Below, in pieces: positions 48,296 through 59,420 of a stretch of DNA of 64,000 nt (its first letter is position 1; the number at the start of each line of letters is the position of its first letter). The position numbers and the translations under genes are program-made. The stretch spans positions 25,685,849 through 25,749,848 of the forward strand of contig JACMZG010001863.1 in the NCBI GenBank assembly GCA_018340805.1, read 5' to 3'. Below the pieces are notes generated by a model. That model saw nothing but the letters and a program-made list of their open reading frames with translations. It ran no database searches and was not told the origin of the DNA. The stretch comes from Microvelia longipes (lineage: Eukaryota; Arthropoda; Insecta; Hemiptera; Veliidae).

Positions 48296-48298
48296 TTA

Positions 48299-48325
48299 GG
48301 AAGTAAAAAAGCACTTTTTACTTCC
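48299..48325. repeat. Perfect 11-bp hairpin
   Basis: GGAAGTAAAAA pairs with TTTTTACTTCC around a 5-nt loop. A further AGTAAAAAGTG string at 48359 repeats the half-site. Confidence 0.7.
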
Positions 48326-48448
48326 AAGAGAGAAAAAGTTACTTTTCATACCCATGGGAGTAAAAAGTGTTTCCTAATATTGAGGTTAGAGCCCCTTAGA
48401 GTTAATAGAAGGGAAATTTTTCCATTCATTTGGGAGCGCCATCCTCTT

Positions 48449-48765
48449 AATTTATAAGAGGGACCAATTAATGCTTTTAACACTTTCCTGAGGGTGGCAC
48501 CCCAAAAATTTATAAGAAGGACCCGACCAAAACATTTTTTTGGCTTAAAATACGTTTCAAACCATAAAAAGTTGTTTGGAGCAATAAATTTGTTCTGATT
48601 TTTTGGAGGACAAATACCCAAAATTTATAAGGGGGACCCGACCAAATTCATTTCTTAAAATCAGATTCAGGCCAAATAAAGTAGTTAAGAGCATTAAAAA
48701 AATAAATATTTTTGGGGGTAGGACAGCCTAAATTTATAGGGGGGGGGGGCTGTGTCCGACCCAAA
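48449..48765 (+). repeat. ~110-bp tandem repeat, about three units
   Basis: The phrase AAATTTATAAGRRGGACCCG followed by ACCAAA occurs at about 48506 and 48620, a truncated form is at 48449, and a G-expanded form is at 48730. Between them lie related blocks (CTTAAAATMMGWTTCARRCC, AAGT-GTT-GAGCAATAAA). A 91-codon reverse ORF overlaps the array and is not credible. Confidence 0.75.
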
Positions 48766-48896
48766 ATTTTTTAAAAATACAACAAAACATATGAAAATAA
48801 AAATATAACAATAATTAAATGCTGTCGACGTATGGAGATAAAATCTTGTATGCAACTTGGGGGTGAAATGATATATTTTCCCCTAGCAATAATTTA

Positions 48897-49035
48897 ATAA
48901 CTCGGATTCGCCTCGGGAATTAATAGTCATAACTGCCTCGGCTTTGTCTCGGAAGTTACCCACATAAATACCTCAGCTTTGCCTCAGGAATTAAATGCAT
49001 TGATTTCTTCGGCATTCGCCTTAGGGACCAACTAA
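48897..49035 (+). repeat. 35-bp degenerate tandem repeat with CTCGG motif
   Basis: Four units of about 35 bp resemble CCTCGGCTTTGCCTCGGGAA then TTAA. The unit contains a short inverted CTCGG/CCTCGG pattern similar in style to the GCGAAGCGAG motif. No coding role is seen. Confidence 0.7.
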
Positions 49036-50088
49036 CTGCTAAGGGATTAGCATTCTCTACTTTCTGGGTGCATAAATAACAATTAGTGTTTTTTTAAGCT
49101 ACAATTATTTGGATCACATTTGGGTCATTTTAAGGCTTATACTATCTAGGGGCACATGTATTAAACACATCATTACGTACATAAAAAAATATGTCAAATA
49201 AACTGTACATGAAAATTAACAAGTAAATAAAATTTAAGAAAAAATAACAAACAAAAGGATATGTTTATGATAACCGTACTTAAGGTAACAATAATATCTG
49301 TTTTGGAAAAAAAATTATAAAAGAAATTTGTTTAACAATTTTCCGAAGAATTAAACTCAATTAAGGCGTTTAATTTAATTAACTCATTCAACGCATATAA
49401 TTGGAGCATAGCTATAGTAAGATTTTAAGTAAACTGGTTGATAAAATTATTACTTCATGATATTTTCTTCAAAGTTAAAATTTCTCAAATTACTCATAAA
49501 TGTTTAATGTTCTTATATTGCTGCATGTCTGGATAGAAATATAGTTGTAATAATTTCATTTTTGTAAATATATGTACATACTTAGTTATAGGGTTGTTAT
49601 AAGTATCAAATACTTATATAGTCATTAAAATAATCAAAAATGTAATCGTTATTGTTTAATTTTGTAAGTCAAAATTGGTATCGTGATATCAATTAATTCA
49701 AAAATATTATTTTATGGTAAAATTATTTGGTCCAATAAAAACCACTTTTAGCTATTGATTCGCAGATATTATACAAAACACACGACAAAAAACTGAATTT
49801 TAAAGCGTGAAAGTTGACTCATTCTTAATTGGCCACTTTGGAGTATATTTCAACCACTTAAAATAAAGAGCATAAAAAAGAAGCTTGATCAAAATGTTTT
49901 TTCAAGACCAGGGATATAAACCAGAGCATTAGACTTCTCAGGTTGATTCTTAGTGCAAAACTGGATCAAAATGTTACAAATTGTACAATTTTTTTGTTTC
50001 ATAATTTGGCTATCCTTTGGGTGAAGAGGCACTTTCATGAGATTATTTTTGAAGCTCTTTCAATTTGAAAAAGATTAATAATTAATAA
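49036..50088. other. AT-rich sequence, nothing recognised
   Basis: No ORF, RNA gene or repeat boundary could be supported. Confidence 0.45.
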
Positions 50089-51015
50089 GGCCCGTCTACA
50101 ATCTTAAGTTAAGTTAGGAAGAATCGAAGAAGTGAAGAATTCCTCAGGAAGAATCGAAGAAGTGAAGAATTTTTCACTTAAAACAAACTATTTCGAAATT
50201 CCCGCTCTTTAGACTTAAAAGATCCGTAAGCACGTCTACAACCTCTGAGTTGTTAAGTCAAGTTTTAAAGTTACAATTACACATATAGCTGTATTTAGAC
50301 TACTTTTCTTCCTACCGTCTACACACATTTTATTTATTTACTTATTGTAACAACGAGCAGAGCTCAATAACAATTTTAATACAATTTAAATAAACATAAA
50401 CTACTAATAAACTACTTTTCTTTCTACCGTCAACACACATTTTATTTATTTATTTATGGTAACAACGAGCAGAGCTCAATAACAATTTTAATTCAATTTA
50501 AATAACCATTGCTTTTTCAATGATCTTTCCTTCCATTTTTTAAAGACTTTTTGCAAATATTTTTTTAATTTACTTCTAAAATCGACCGTGTTTTATTTAT
50601 TTTAATTAATAAATAAAATCAAAATGGTTGGGAGCGTTATTTTCCTTATCTCTAGTATGTCTACAGACGTAGGAACCTCATCCATTTCAAAAACTATATA
50701 ATTCAAAAATAAAAAGAAAAATATATATTATATAAAAAAATATTCAAACAAACAAAACAATCACATATTCAAATAATCACATATTCAAACAACAACAATC
50801 AAAACAATCACATCACATCGTTTACAAAATATTGTAATCATTCAAAAACAGATAACGTAGTACATTCTTCTTTAAGTAACTTATAAAAAACCATTCTTAT
50901 GGTTTTCTTAAGTCAAAAGAGCGGGAAAAAGAATTATTTAAGAAGAAAAAGAGATTTTGAAAAATTCTTCACTTCTTCAATTCTTCCTAACTTAACTTAA
51001 GACTGTAGACGGGCC
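50089..51015. mobile_element. 927-bp terminal-inverted-repeat element (Harbinger-like ends)
   Basis: GGCCCGTCTACA at the left end matches the right end inverted. The similarity continues for about 60 bp through TTAAGTTAAGTTAGGAAGAA and GAAGAAGTGAAGAATT. If an extra A/T is included at each end, the flanks share ATA. GGCCC-type termini and a 3-bp duplication recall PIF/Harbinger, but the target is not the usual TWA. The left end holds a 29-bp direct duplication and the interior a ~113-bp tandem duplication (about 50298-50410 and 50411-50512, with AACAACGAGCAGAGCTCAAT). No transposase is encoded. Confidence 0.75.
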
Positions 51016-51631
51016 TATAAACTATTTTCACTTAAGTTTTTATGATCGTACAAATTCAGAATCGCACTAAGTGAAAATTGTATACGTCCCTTTGTTAAAA
51101 CATCATAAGTATAATTACAGTAATCCAAAATTTTGTTTTAAAATTTAATGGAGTTTAAATTTTTTTTTTGCGGAACAAAAGTAACTAAAACCAACTTATT
51201 CGAAGAAATTTCTTTTTTAATTTATTATTTAATAATTTAGGATTATTTCATTAGCATTGTTATAAAAAGTTGTTTTTTTCTAATTAGTTATAATTTTTAT
51301 TATTTTGGTTTTATACATTGATTGTTCAATCTCGTTTATTTTTATTATGTGCAATAAAAACACAAAAGTGTAATCAAAATTACAATTATTGTAAATAAAA
51401 AATGTGATTGTTTATGATAAATTTGTTTTTATTATTTTACATTTTTTGAAGCCATTTCTATCAGGTAATGCTCATCAAAGCTCGTTCAATGATTTTTAAG
51501 CCCAGTTTGAGCTGAAGCACATCTTTTCTTTCTATATAATCCATACATTTATTAAAGCATAATAAATAAATTAACAGTATCATGATTAAACTTTGATGTT
51601 TATAAAAAATATAAATGATTATATATGTTTA
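51016..51631. other. AT-rich sequence, nothing recognised
   Basis: No feature could be supported. Confidence 0.45.
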
Positions 51632-51651
51632 ATATATATATATATAATATA

Positions 51652-51710
<59 letters not shown>

Positions 51711-51712
51711 TA
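51632..51712. repeat. (TA)n microsatellite
   Basis: TA dinucleotide tract with two short interruptions, adjacent to the Tigger-like element. Confidence 0.95.
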
Positions 51713-51943
51713 TCGGCAAAAAGTTTGAAATTACAGTCGGACCTCTATACAACGAACTTCAAGGTTCAAGAGAAAAAATTCGTTATATAGAAATTTCGTT
51801 GTATAGAAATTGAAAAAATAAATAACTCTGTACTATTTTATGATATTTTAATATGGATATATAGGATGAATAGTAACCTCGCAGTTGCATATTCAGCAGC
51901 TTTTTCTTTTATTAGCGGTCCTGTCACAGGCATATTTTTGTCC

Positions 51944-52307
51944 CTTAAGGGGATCCCGCAAAGAGTGGGGGTAAAAATCAATTAAACGGAAATATCTCTG
52001 GTTCTAAGCAAAATATCAAAATTCTAAGACGGTACTTCACTTCTAATTTTTATTCTGCACATTTTAAGACTCATTTCAACCTTCTGGAGCAAAAAACAGT
52101 GGTGCAATTTAAGAACTAAAATTTTTAAAGTAGTTCTCAAATTGCGCCACTGTTGTTTGCTCCAGAAGGTTGAAATGAGTCTTAAAATGTGCAGAATAAA
52201 AATTAGAAGTGAAGTACCGTCTTAGAATTTGATATTTTGCCGAGAACCGGAGATATTTCCATTTAAGTGATTTTTCCCCCCCCCCCCCTCTTTGCAGGAT
52301 CGCCTTA
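51944..52307. repeat. ~360-bp foldback inside the Tigger-like element
   Basis: Arms of about 170 bp begin with TTAAGGGGATCCCGCAAAGA and its inverted partner at 52288-52307. They are close to identical from AAAATATCAAAATTCTAAGA to CTTCTGGAGCAAA, and meet near 52125. The long G/C homopolymers near the ends differ in length. It could be a separate MITE that inserted and removed part of the transposase, or an internal inverted duplication. Confidence 0.85.
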
Positions 52308-52552
52308 ACATTGTCACCCACTGTAAAATTGCGTCATCAATGTCTTCGTACTTGCATACTCGAGAACTTTTTTTTAAATCGCCTCTCGTTTCGTATAACC
52401 TAAGTATAGATTCCCGATTTTTTAAAATTGTTGATATAAAACTAGGAGCGATTTTATACTTCAGAGACAAGTCTTTGTTTTTGACTCCATCGTCAGAATC
52501 TTTTAATAAATTGATTTTTTTCAGAAAGGGACAGCGATTTCCGTATTGACAT
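52275..52552 (-). pseudogene. CENP-B/Tigger-type transposase N-terminus, frameshifted
   Basis: From an ATG at 52552-52550 the - strand reads MSIRKSLSLSEKNQFIKRF, then needs a one-base shift near 52495 to continue DDGVKNKDLSLKYKIAPSFI and STILKNRESILRLYE. Later comes CKYEDIDDAILQWV. These blocks are the Psq-type helix-turn-helix and the start of the second CENP-B DNA-binding half, as in Tigger/Jerky transposases. The DDE catalytic domain is absent; the frame runs into the foldback arm at about 52305. It is non-functional. Confidence 0.85.
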
Positions 52553-52949
52553 TTTAATAAACTCGATTTACAAACAAATAAAAATTTTCACAAACGAACT
52601 GGTCAGACCGAATACCAAATTAAAAACTGAAAGATTTTTAGTTCTATGCTGTGTTAATCCTAATTTCATAGAAAATTGTAAAGAAAGAGTTTGCAAAATT
52701 AAGTTAGGCAGGGCGAGAATCAATAAATAATTGTTCTGGGAAATTACAGAAAAACAGAAGTTCCGTTTTGGTCAATTCCTTGAAAGTTTGCGGGTCTTGT
52801 CTTTATTTCTGGAAATTTTGTTCGTTATATAGAAATTTTTTTCGTTAAATAGAAACACTTTTCAACACAAAATTCAAGGGAACGTAAAAAAATTCGTTAC
52901 ATAGAGACTTTCGTTGTATAGAAGTTCGTTATATGGAGGTCCGACTATA

Positions 52950-53558
52950 TTAATTGATCATGCCACACCAAATATTCACTTTGAATTGGCGCTGGAACGA
53001 ATTTTCCTTCATCGCATTAGGATTTTCATGTGCCCATATATGGGTGTTGTGACGGTTAAATATACTCTCTCGAGTAAACGTTGCTTCGTCCGTCCACAAC
53101 ACCGACCTAGGAAACGTATTATCTTCGTCATACTTATTTAAAAACCAGTTACAAAAATCCAATCGTTTTCTATCATCTCCAGGAAACATCTCCAAAACTG
53201 GTGTAACATGGAATGGATGGCGATGACTAAACTTGTTAATGTTCTTCTATTAGTCTCTTTATGAAACCCTAATTCAGCAGATGAACGCCTGGTGCTTGTT
53301 TCCGGATTATTATTAAAATGGTTCAAAATTATGTTTGATCTTACACGATTTATAAAAGGACCATTTCTCGTTTTCAATAAAAAAAGATCCTGTTCGAGCT
53401 AATTTATTGTGTAGCCTAGAGAATAATTTATGGTCAGGATGAACTCTATTAGGGGAATCAGCAGCATAGAGTCTAGCTGCTTCCCTAGAGTTAAAAAAAT
53501 ACATGCCATAATAGGCGTGCATATCGGCGTATTCTTGGTAAGTATAAATATGCGGCAT
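52950..53558 (-). pseudogene. Mariner-like (DUF4817-type) transposase, 5' part, frameshifted
   Basis: From ATG at 53558 the - strand begins MPHIYTYQEYADMHAYYGMY, followed by SREAARLYAADSPNRVHPDH, a DUF4817-like helix-turn-helix region. After a shift near 53370 comes NNNPETSTRRSSAELGFHKE, a second HTH. A further shift near 53235 leads to MFPGDDRKRLDFCNWFLNKY and SVLWTDEATFTRESIFNRHN with HIWAHENPNA. The aspartate of LWTDEATF is the expected first catalytic acid of the DDE/D triad; the other two are missing. The sequence ends exactly where the Tigger-like element begins, so that insertion or a related deletion truncated it. Such transposases are widespread in insect genomes. Confidence 0.88.
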
Positions 53559-53805
53559 AATCAGGAAAGAAAATAAACAATAAGTAATTATTTTTAATCA
53601 TTTTAAAGAGTATGGAATGAGGCTGTTTTTAAGATTTTTAGGTTTTAACTATAAGTGAACAAATATCGAAGATTTTGGCATTTAAAATTTTTTACATTTT
53701 TAGTACTAATAAAAATATTTATTTAAAATGCAAATAAATTAAAGTTTAATTGTGATGATAGCGACATAAAGTATACTATTTTAAAGGGAATTTAATGTCC
53801 CCTGA

Positions 53806-53811
<6 letters not shown>

Positions 53812-53900
<89 letters not shown>
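53812..53900. repeat. (TA)n microsatellite
   Basis: Nearly pure TA tract of about 85 bp. Confidence 0.97.
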
Positions 53901-53901
<1 letters not shown>

Positions 53902-54221
53902 GTGAATTTACTGGTATATGGTGATATTGTTATCAAATTTCTTATCTCATGTAGTTTTTAAAATAACCCATATTACGGAGTGCTTAATTTTACTTTTCAA
54001 AGTTACTAAAAGTGTTAACAAAATTGCTTTATTGGGTAATACTTACCTAGTAATGATAGTAAATTGAACTCACAAGAGTAAATTTACAGGGATTGAAACC
54101 GTTATTGAAATCTAGGACTTGTTTGTTTTTGCCATATTTTTAAGGGTTAAATATTGGTGTATGCATCTAAATGTTCCACCTGTATAAAATATGTGTTTTC
54201 TATAATTGTATATATGTTACA

Positions 54222-56290
54222 GTCAAAGTGATTAATGTGGTTATTATGCATAATATCCAGCCATTATGCATAATAACTATCAAATTTGGTCAAAGTGATA
54301 AATAAAGCCTTTTTATCAATTTGTCTTGCTATTAAGATAATATCCTTAGAATAATACTATATATAGAAGGAGCACAGGACCGTAAACACAATGTAATTCC
54401 ACTGATAACGAAAGCCAGTTGACTGGGGCAACTAAGTAATGCTGCCAACCTGACAACAAAACATTATTTTAAATATGTGTCATAAATATCTATTAATGAA
54501 GAAAGATCGTAAAGAACAAATATAATAACTTAAACAATTGCTGAGTATTTAATAAAACTGGTTTTAGATGGCAAAAGGGTGGCGGAATACAAGAATCTAC
54601 ATTTAGTTGACGAGGACTACTTTTTATATATAATTTTAATAAATACGTTAAACTACAATTTAAAATGCTTAAAATATTGTAATGCACCGATATTTATATT
54701 AGTATTTTATGAATAATCAATCATTAATTAATAATAGAACATAATAATTCAGCAACCGGAAATATTGACAACTTTTTTTTAGAATTGTATATTGTATGGG
54801 TGGCAGCATTACTTAGTTGCACCAGTGAACCGGCTTTCGTGTTATCAGTAGTCTTTCTGTATATAGTATTATTCTAAGATAATATCTAACCTTATTTGGT
54901 CAAAGTGATAAATATAGATTAAATTTCCACTCTGACTAGCCATTGTGCATAATATCTAACCTCATTGGTCAAAGTGATAGTATACACAAATAACCAAGTA
55001 CAGGATGGTACATTTCAAATACATCACCCTGCTTATAGCTCCGCACGTAGCTATAGTGATAAAATTGCTATCTACCCTTCATTAAGACGACCACTGGGAA
55101 TTTATACACCTAATTATTTTTTGGTAATCGTCTGGCATGTATGGTAATCTGATTACCAAAATTTATTTTTCTTCGGTAATTTAGAACAGTTAAATTGGAG
55201 GATACTTTAACATGGATCATTTCTGAACCTGCGTCATATATAATATATAAGAAGTTATGAATTCTGGTGTTCCAGTAACCTCATTTTTAAATATAAATAG
55301 GGTAATAGTCCATAAGTATACCAAACGCTAGTTCGGAAAAAATATTGGAATTTTATTATATTGGTATCAAATTGTCATATCGGGATATGACACAGTTTCT
55401 GAACAAAAATATGCGAAGGTATGCTCCAATTTTTTAACTTTTTAAATTTACTGTAGAAAAACACATTCTGGTAATAAGATTACCACAAATACCAGACGAT
55501 TAACAAATAATTGGGTATTTGAACTTCCAGTGGTCAAATTAATGGGGGTAGATACGAATTTTATCGCGATAGCTCCACATTAACCTAAATTAATCAGGGT
55601 GATGTACTTGACATGTACCTTCCTGTATACATATCACTTTAATTGACACCCATAATCAATTAAAAGGGGAATGACAACATAATGAGAAAATAATTAAAAA
55701 ATAAATACTTTTAAAAATGATGTATTCAAAAGTCAGAGTGCAATCAGTGGATTATTACACTTACCAGATTTCTCAAGCCATGTAACTATATTAACTCAAA
55801 TACTTGTAACAATAATTGATGTCGTTTTACTCAATATAAAATATAAAAAAATGTATTCAAAAGAATATCCATAAATAATTATTAAGAATTTATTAATTAT
55901 TTATAATTAACTTCAGTATTATTCTCGTCTATAAATAGTAAAAGTAAACAATTAAATAATAATAATCATAATAGTAAAGCACTGTTTAAGACTGACAAAG
56001 AATCACAAAGCAGAAAAGCTAAACGCACGTTTTTCTGTCTTCACAATTATTGCCTCTACTCGAAAGAGAAGAAAACAACACTCACCCCACTTTTCTAACA
56101 CAATATTCAACTTAATTATAGTCAAAGTAATTATTTTTTAAATATTTATCACATAAGCCATTTTGTGTGAGATACTATTCAGAAAGGCCAGCCAAAGTGA
56201 TTAATTCACTACTTTGGCCAACCGTTTTAGTCATTTTGCATAAAGACTAGATATTATGCATAATATCCAATTTATCACTTTGGCATTAAC
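54222..56290. mobile_element. Nest of inverted repeats with CAAAGTGAT ends
   Basis: The left end reads CAGTCAAAGTGATTAATGTG then GTTATTATGCATAATATCC. The right end, inverted, reads GCCAAAGTGATAAATTGG then ATATTATGCATAATATC, giving ~40-bp termini about 2.07 kb apart. Inside are two further foldbacks: arms at 54328-54446 with 54783-54888 (ACTAAGTAATGCTGCC against its inverse), and arms at 54967-55160 with 55465-55640 (ATACATCACCCTG and TAATCGTCTGG blocks). Extra CAAAGTGAT copies lie at 54295, 54902, 54971 and 56192. No transposase frame is found. Confidence 0.7.
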
Positions 56291-56371
56291 ATATTTATGT
56301 AACATTGAATACACTTATGTTATGCAAAGTTTCTTGTCATTGGTACTTTTACCAAGAAACTATTTTTTTTT

Positions 56372-56486
56372 GTAGTTTTTAACAGCAATAAGACCCAGTT
56401 CTTATTGCTTAAGGATCTGTCCTTACTCTTTGTTAAGGACAGATCCCAAGCACTGAGAACTGGTTCTTATTGCTGTTAAAAACTAC
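56372..56486. mobile_element. 115-bp near-perfect hairpin element
   Basis: GTAGTTTTTAACAGCAATAA at the left is exactly inverted at the right. The arms continue through GACCCAGTTCTTATTGCTTA and GGATCTGTCCTTA with a few mismatches to a 7-nt loop. It resembles a very small snapback MITE. No target duplication is obvious. Confidence 0.85.
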
Positions 56487-56564
56487 AGCAAAAGTTGAAA
56501 AATATAATTAAAAATATTTTTTTTTAATTTTAAATTAATTTTTAATCGTAATTAAAAAAACAGA

Positions 56565-56830
56565 TTTGCTACGCTCATCCTCTCTACTTCAGACTCGCTT
56601 CGCTCTCCTCAAAATATTCAAATCACCAAATGCAATATTCGCAAATGTGATTTGAATATTCTAAATATTCAAATCACATTTGATATGAAAGTTTAAATTC
56701 AATTGGATTATTTTTAAAATTTTAATTATTATTTAAAAAAGTATAAAATCGGATTCACCACGCTCATCCTTCCTACTTTGCGCGTCCTCAGAAGATAAAA
56801 ATTACAGAATTTATACTGCAAAACGTACAG
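56565..56830 (-). repeat. R-alpha right-end fragments, reverse orientation
   Basis: On the - strand it carries GAGCGAAGCGAGTCTGAAGT and GGATGAGCGTAGCAAATC, with a second set including AGGATGAGCGTGGTGAATCC and TTTGCAGTATAAATTCTGTA. They look like tandem or rearranged copies of the R-alpha right end. A perfect 19-bp hairpin (CAAATGTGATTTGAATATT at 56642-56660 with 56664-56682) separates them. Confidence 0.7.
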
Positions 56831-56928
56831 GACAATGTCCGGACCGGTCAGCGCTTTACATTTGGTCATCCTTTATCTCATCCCTTTTATCCCTGGGTAT
56901 CGATCCCTTTAACATGATTAAAAAAATA

Positions 56929-58181
<1,253 letters not shown>

Positions 58182-58642
58182 AATTCTGGTGCGGTAGACA
58201 TGCTGACCACCGCAAATGTCTTTGAAATGCGTGTTTCCGTGCTTAACATCCCATTTCTTGCTTAAGGTTCCAGTATATGCTTTACGACTCAAGCAATTAC
58301 TCAATTATCAAGCACTGCTCGTAACTCATTTTGTCTGTATTTTTCAAAGGAAATGCGCATAATTATCCATTTAGTTATACAAATCTATGTCTCTAAAATT
58401 GGCTGTGAGCACTATTATTAGCTCAAGATTAAAGTTCACTTAGTGTTTATCTTTGAAGGTTTTAGCGCATTTCCTTTGGAAAATACAGACAAAATAAGTT
58501 ACGAGCAGTGCTTGATAATTGAGAAACTGCTAAGGTTCTAAAGCATACACTGGAACCTCAAGCAAGAAGTGGGATGTTAAGCATGGAAACACGCATTCCA
58601 AAGTAAATTCGCCCGACGTGCGGACCACTGCGCCAGAATTAT
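58182..58642. mobile_element. FB-beta foldback element, best complete copy
   Basis: It starts AATTCTGGTGCGGTAGACAT and ends CGTGCGGACCACTGCGCCAG then AATT. Arms of about 185 bp pair through GCGTGTTTCCGTGCTTAACA, TTGCTTAAGGTTCCAG, ACTCAATTATCAAGCACTGC, TCGTAACTCATTTTGTCTGT and AAAGGAAATGCGC. The unique centre is about 90 bp. There is no ORF. Confidence 0.88.
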
Positions 58643-58677
58643 TTTGTAGTTGTAAACTTATAATAAGTAAAGCGATA

Positions 58678-58788
58678 CCTTTGGATGCGTGTTTCCGTGC
58701 TTAACAACCCATTTCTTGCTTAAGGTTCCGGTTCATGCTTTAGGACCTAAGCAGTTACTCAATTGTCAAGCACTGCTCGTAACGTATA
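58678..58788 (+). mobile_element. FB-beta half copy
   Basis: One arm only: TTTGGATGCGTGTTTCCGTG through TTGCTTAAGGTTCCGGTTCA to TCAAGCACTGCTCGTAAC. It ends where a (TA)n tract begins. Confidence 0.85.
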
Positions 58789-58790
58789 TG

Positions 58791-58884
<94 letters not shown>
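58787..58884. repeat. (TA)n microsatellite
   Basis: About 95 bp of TA, placed at the truncated end of the FB-beta half copy. Confidence 0.97.
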
Positions 58885-58886
<2 letters not shown>

Positions 58887-59005
58887 GGACCGATTGCATT
58901 TTATTCAGCGTCTCAGAAAACAATTGACCTTTTTCGAATATTTTTTCTGACTCAGCAAACCGGGTTAATGACGTCACAAAAACCTGGTGTTCAATAGGGT
59001 TCGTG

Positions 59006-59079
<74 letters not shown>

Positions 59080-59240
59080 ATATAAAAGTCTCGCAAAACG
59101 TATGTTTTTGTCAGGGACCTCTGAAATTGATTTGTGTCGTGGTCTGAGGTTCGACTTTCCCATAAGCGATTTTTATTCCCAAAGGAAATTCGCTCAAACA
59201 AGAGGCATTCGATCTCTTGGCCGCTCTTGGCTTCGTTTTT
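58885..59240 (-). repeat. Inverted relative of 36700-36990, split by (TA)n
   Basis: On the - strand it carries AGCGAATTTCCTTTGGGAAT, AACCCTATTGAACACC, TTGTGACGTCATTAACCCGG and CTGAGACGCTGAATAAAATG, in the same order as blocks A and C. A (TA)n tract at 59010-59086 lies in the middle, between the AACCCTATTG phrase and the AGCGAATTTC phrase. Confidence 0.7.
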
Positions 59241-59250
59241 CTCCCTGAGT

Positions 59251-59420
59251 CAGGCCCGTAGCCAGGAGTGGCCAAGGGGGGCATCGCCCCCCTAGAAAAC
59301 ATCTCGCCCCCTCTGACGAAGTAGTTTTCATGAATGTCCCTTATCGTTGTGTAAGTATTGCCGCCCTCTCTGAGGTTGCTTCCGCCACCCCCAAACAAGT
59401 TTTGGTTGGCTACAGGCCTG
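59251..59420. mobile_element. 170-bp MITE with 8-9 bp target duplication
   Basis: It starts CAGGCCCGTAGCCAGG and ends TTGGCTACAGGCCTG, giving ~14-bp inverted ends with one mismatch. TCCCTGAGT is present at both flanks (59242-59250 and 59421-59429). Eight of these nine bases would be a hAT-type duplication; nine would suit a Mutator-like element. It has no ORF; the interior carries GACGAAGTAGTTTT, shared with the fragment at 1431-1480. It sits in repeat-derived DNA, so it is a fairly late arrival. Confidence 0.88.

Larger units (their letters stand above)
51734..52947 (-). mobile_element. pogo/Tigger-like transposon, defective
   Basis: The left terminus CAGTCGGACCTCTATACAAC pairs with the right terminus (GTTATATGGAGGTCCGACTA inverted), with few mismatches. 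TA flanks both ends (51732-51733 and 52948-52949). Both termini repeat TTCGTT(A/G)TATAGAA-type units. CAGT...ACTG ends with TA targets are typical of the Tc1/mariner superfamily, pogo/Tigger branch. The interior encodes only the start of a CENP-B-like transposase on the - strand, followed by a large foldback in place of the catalytic domain. Confidence 0.85.
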
